32,911 nt of DNA from Streptosporangiales bacterium (GTDB taxonomy: Bacteria > Actinomycetota > Actinomycetes > Streptosporangiales > WHST01): assembly GCA_009379825.1 (NCBI GenBank), contig WHTA01000063.1:1-32911 (forward strand), read 5' to 3'. Every line of letters starts with the position of its first letter. Position 1 is the first letter of the stretch. Below the pieces are notes generated by a model. The model was not told the origin of the DNA and made no database searches. It saw nothing but the letters and a program-made list of their open reading frames with translations. This document shows positions 32,721 through 32,911 of the stretch, in pieces. The translations under genes and the position numbers were made by a program.

Positions 32721-32911
32721 TCAGGTCCAGGTCAGCCAGTCGACCGGCAGCTGAGCGGACACCGCGTCCGCGCGCCCGCTGCGACCACCTGGTCGACCAC
32801 CTCGCGGTCCGAGGACACGACCACCACGCCGGCACAGGTCAGGCCCGGCCAACCGCTCGACCAGCAGCCGCGCAGACGCCGCATCCGCGCCCGCTGCGAC
32901 CACCTGGTCGA
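32721..32911 (-). pseudogene. 3' end of a YacP-like NYN-domain gene, partly duplicated and frameshifted
   Basis: Reading inward from the window edge, one frame gives [21 protein letters not shown] second frame then gives GVVVVSSDREVVDQVVAAGA. The first frame resumes with RADAVSAQLPVDWLTWT and stops at 32721. VVVVSSDREV followed by an alanine-rich helix is the C-terminal pattern of YacP-like NYN (PIN-fold RNA-binding or nuclease) proteins, which sit beside the small Cys-rich gene in related genomes. The tail is present twice with a 115-base offset, so the gene has a partial tandem duplication or is misassembled. The N-terminal part is outside the window. Confidence 0.55.
32771..32911. repeat. 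Direct repeat at the window end (26 bp exact, about 80 bp diverged)
   Basis: The 26 bases at 32771-32796 recur exactly at 32886-32911, the last bases of the window. About 55 bases before each copy (from about 32715 and 32830) are also alike but diverged. The offset is 115 bases, which is not a multiple of three and explains the frame change in the NYN-type gene. Confidence 0.8.

Overview
This is a high-GC window (roughly 70 percent by eye) from an actinobacterium. It uses GTG and TTG starts freely, has strong GGAGG-type ribosome binding sites, and carries a block (paired SRPBCC proteins, glucokinase, acyl-CoA synthetase, PimB-type mannosyltransferase, NlpC/P60 hydrolase) whose order recalls the glkA region of Streptomyces and the Rv2185c-Rv2190c region of Mycobacterium. 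The genus cannot be settled from the sequence alone.

Region 1 (1-11.9 kb) is accessory and looks worn. It holds an MHS-type transporter whose first helix is replaced by repeat-rich sequence at the window edge, a DUF2332 protein and an RpiR regulator, and a divergent pair made of a C45-type self-processing acyltransferase/hydrolase and an alpha/beta hydrolase with a frameshift next to its start. A minus-strand catabolic operon follows: LysR, FAD monooxygenase, a deleted MFS transporter, an amidase with two in-frame stops, and an SDR. Last comes a frameshifted secreted phospholipase D-like protein. Five genes here appear damaged, whereas no damage is visible between 12.0 and 32.7 kb.

Region 2 (12.0-23.5 kb) is an inositol-catabolism locus. 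Nine minus-strand genes run from iolG through iolE, iolC, an aldolase-like gene, iolB and iolD into a sugar ABC importer (binding protein, permease, ATPase), with repeated 4-base stop/start overlaps. A good sigma70-type promoter and a palindromic GntR-type operator lie between iolG and the divergent gntR. The gntR gene is followed by an AraC-family regulator and a VOC protein. The importer would bring in inositol, IolG and IolE would give the diketo intermediate, IolD would open the ring, IolB would isomerise the product, IolC would phosphorylate it and the aldolase would cleave it. No iolA is in the window.

Region 3 (23.5-32.9 kb) is conserved housekeeping: ROK glucokinase, a DUF5304-like acidic protein and two SRPBCC proteins on the minus strand; a divergent long-chain acyl-CoA synthetase; and, on the minus strand again, a PimB-like mannosyltransferase, an HExxH lipoprotein and an NlpC/P60 endopeptidase. 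The endopeptidase is preceded by a clear ydaO-type cyclic di-AMP riboswitch with a 9-bp closing stem and a plausible translational switch. The window ends with a small Cys-rich protein and a partly duplicated, frameshifted tail of a YacP-like NYN-domain gene.

No tRNA, rRNA, CRISPR array or intact insertion sequence was seen.
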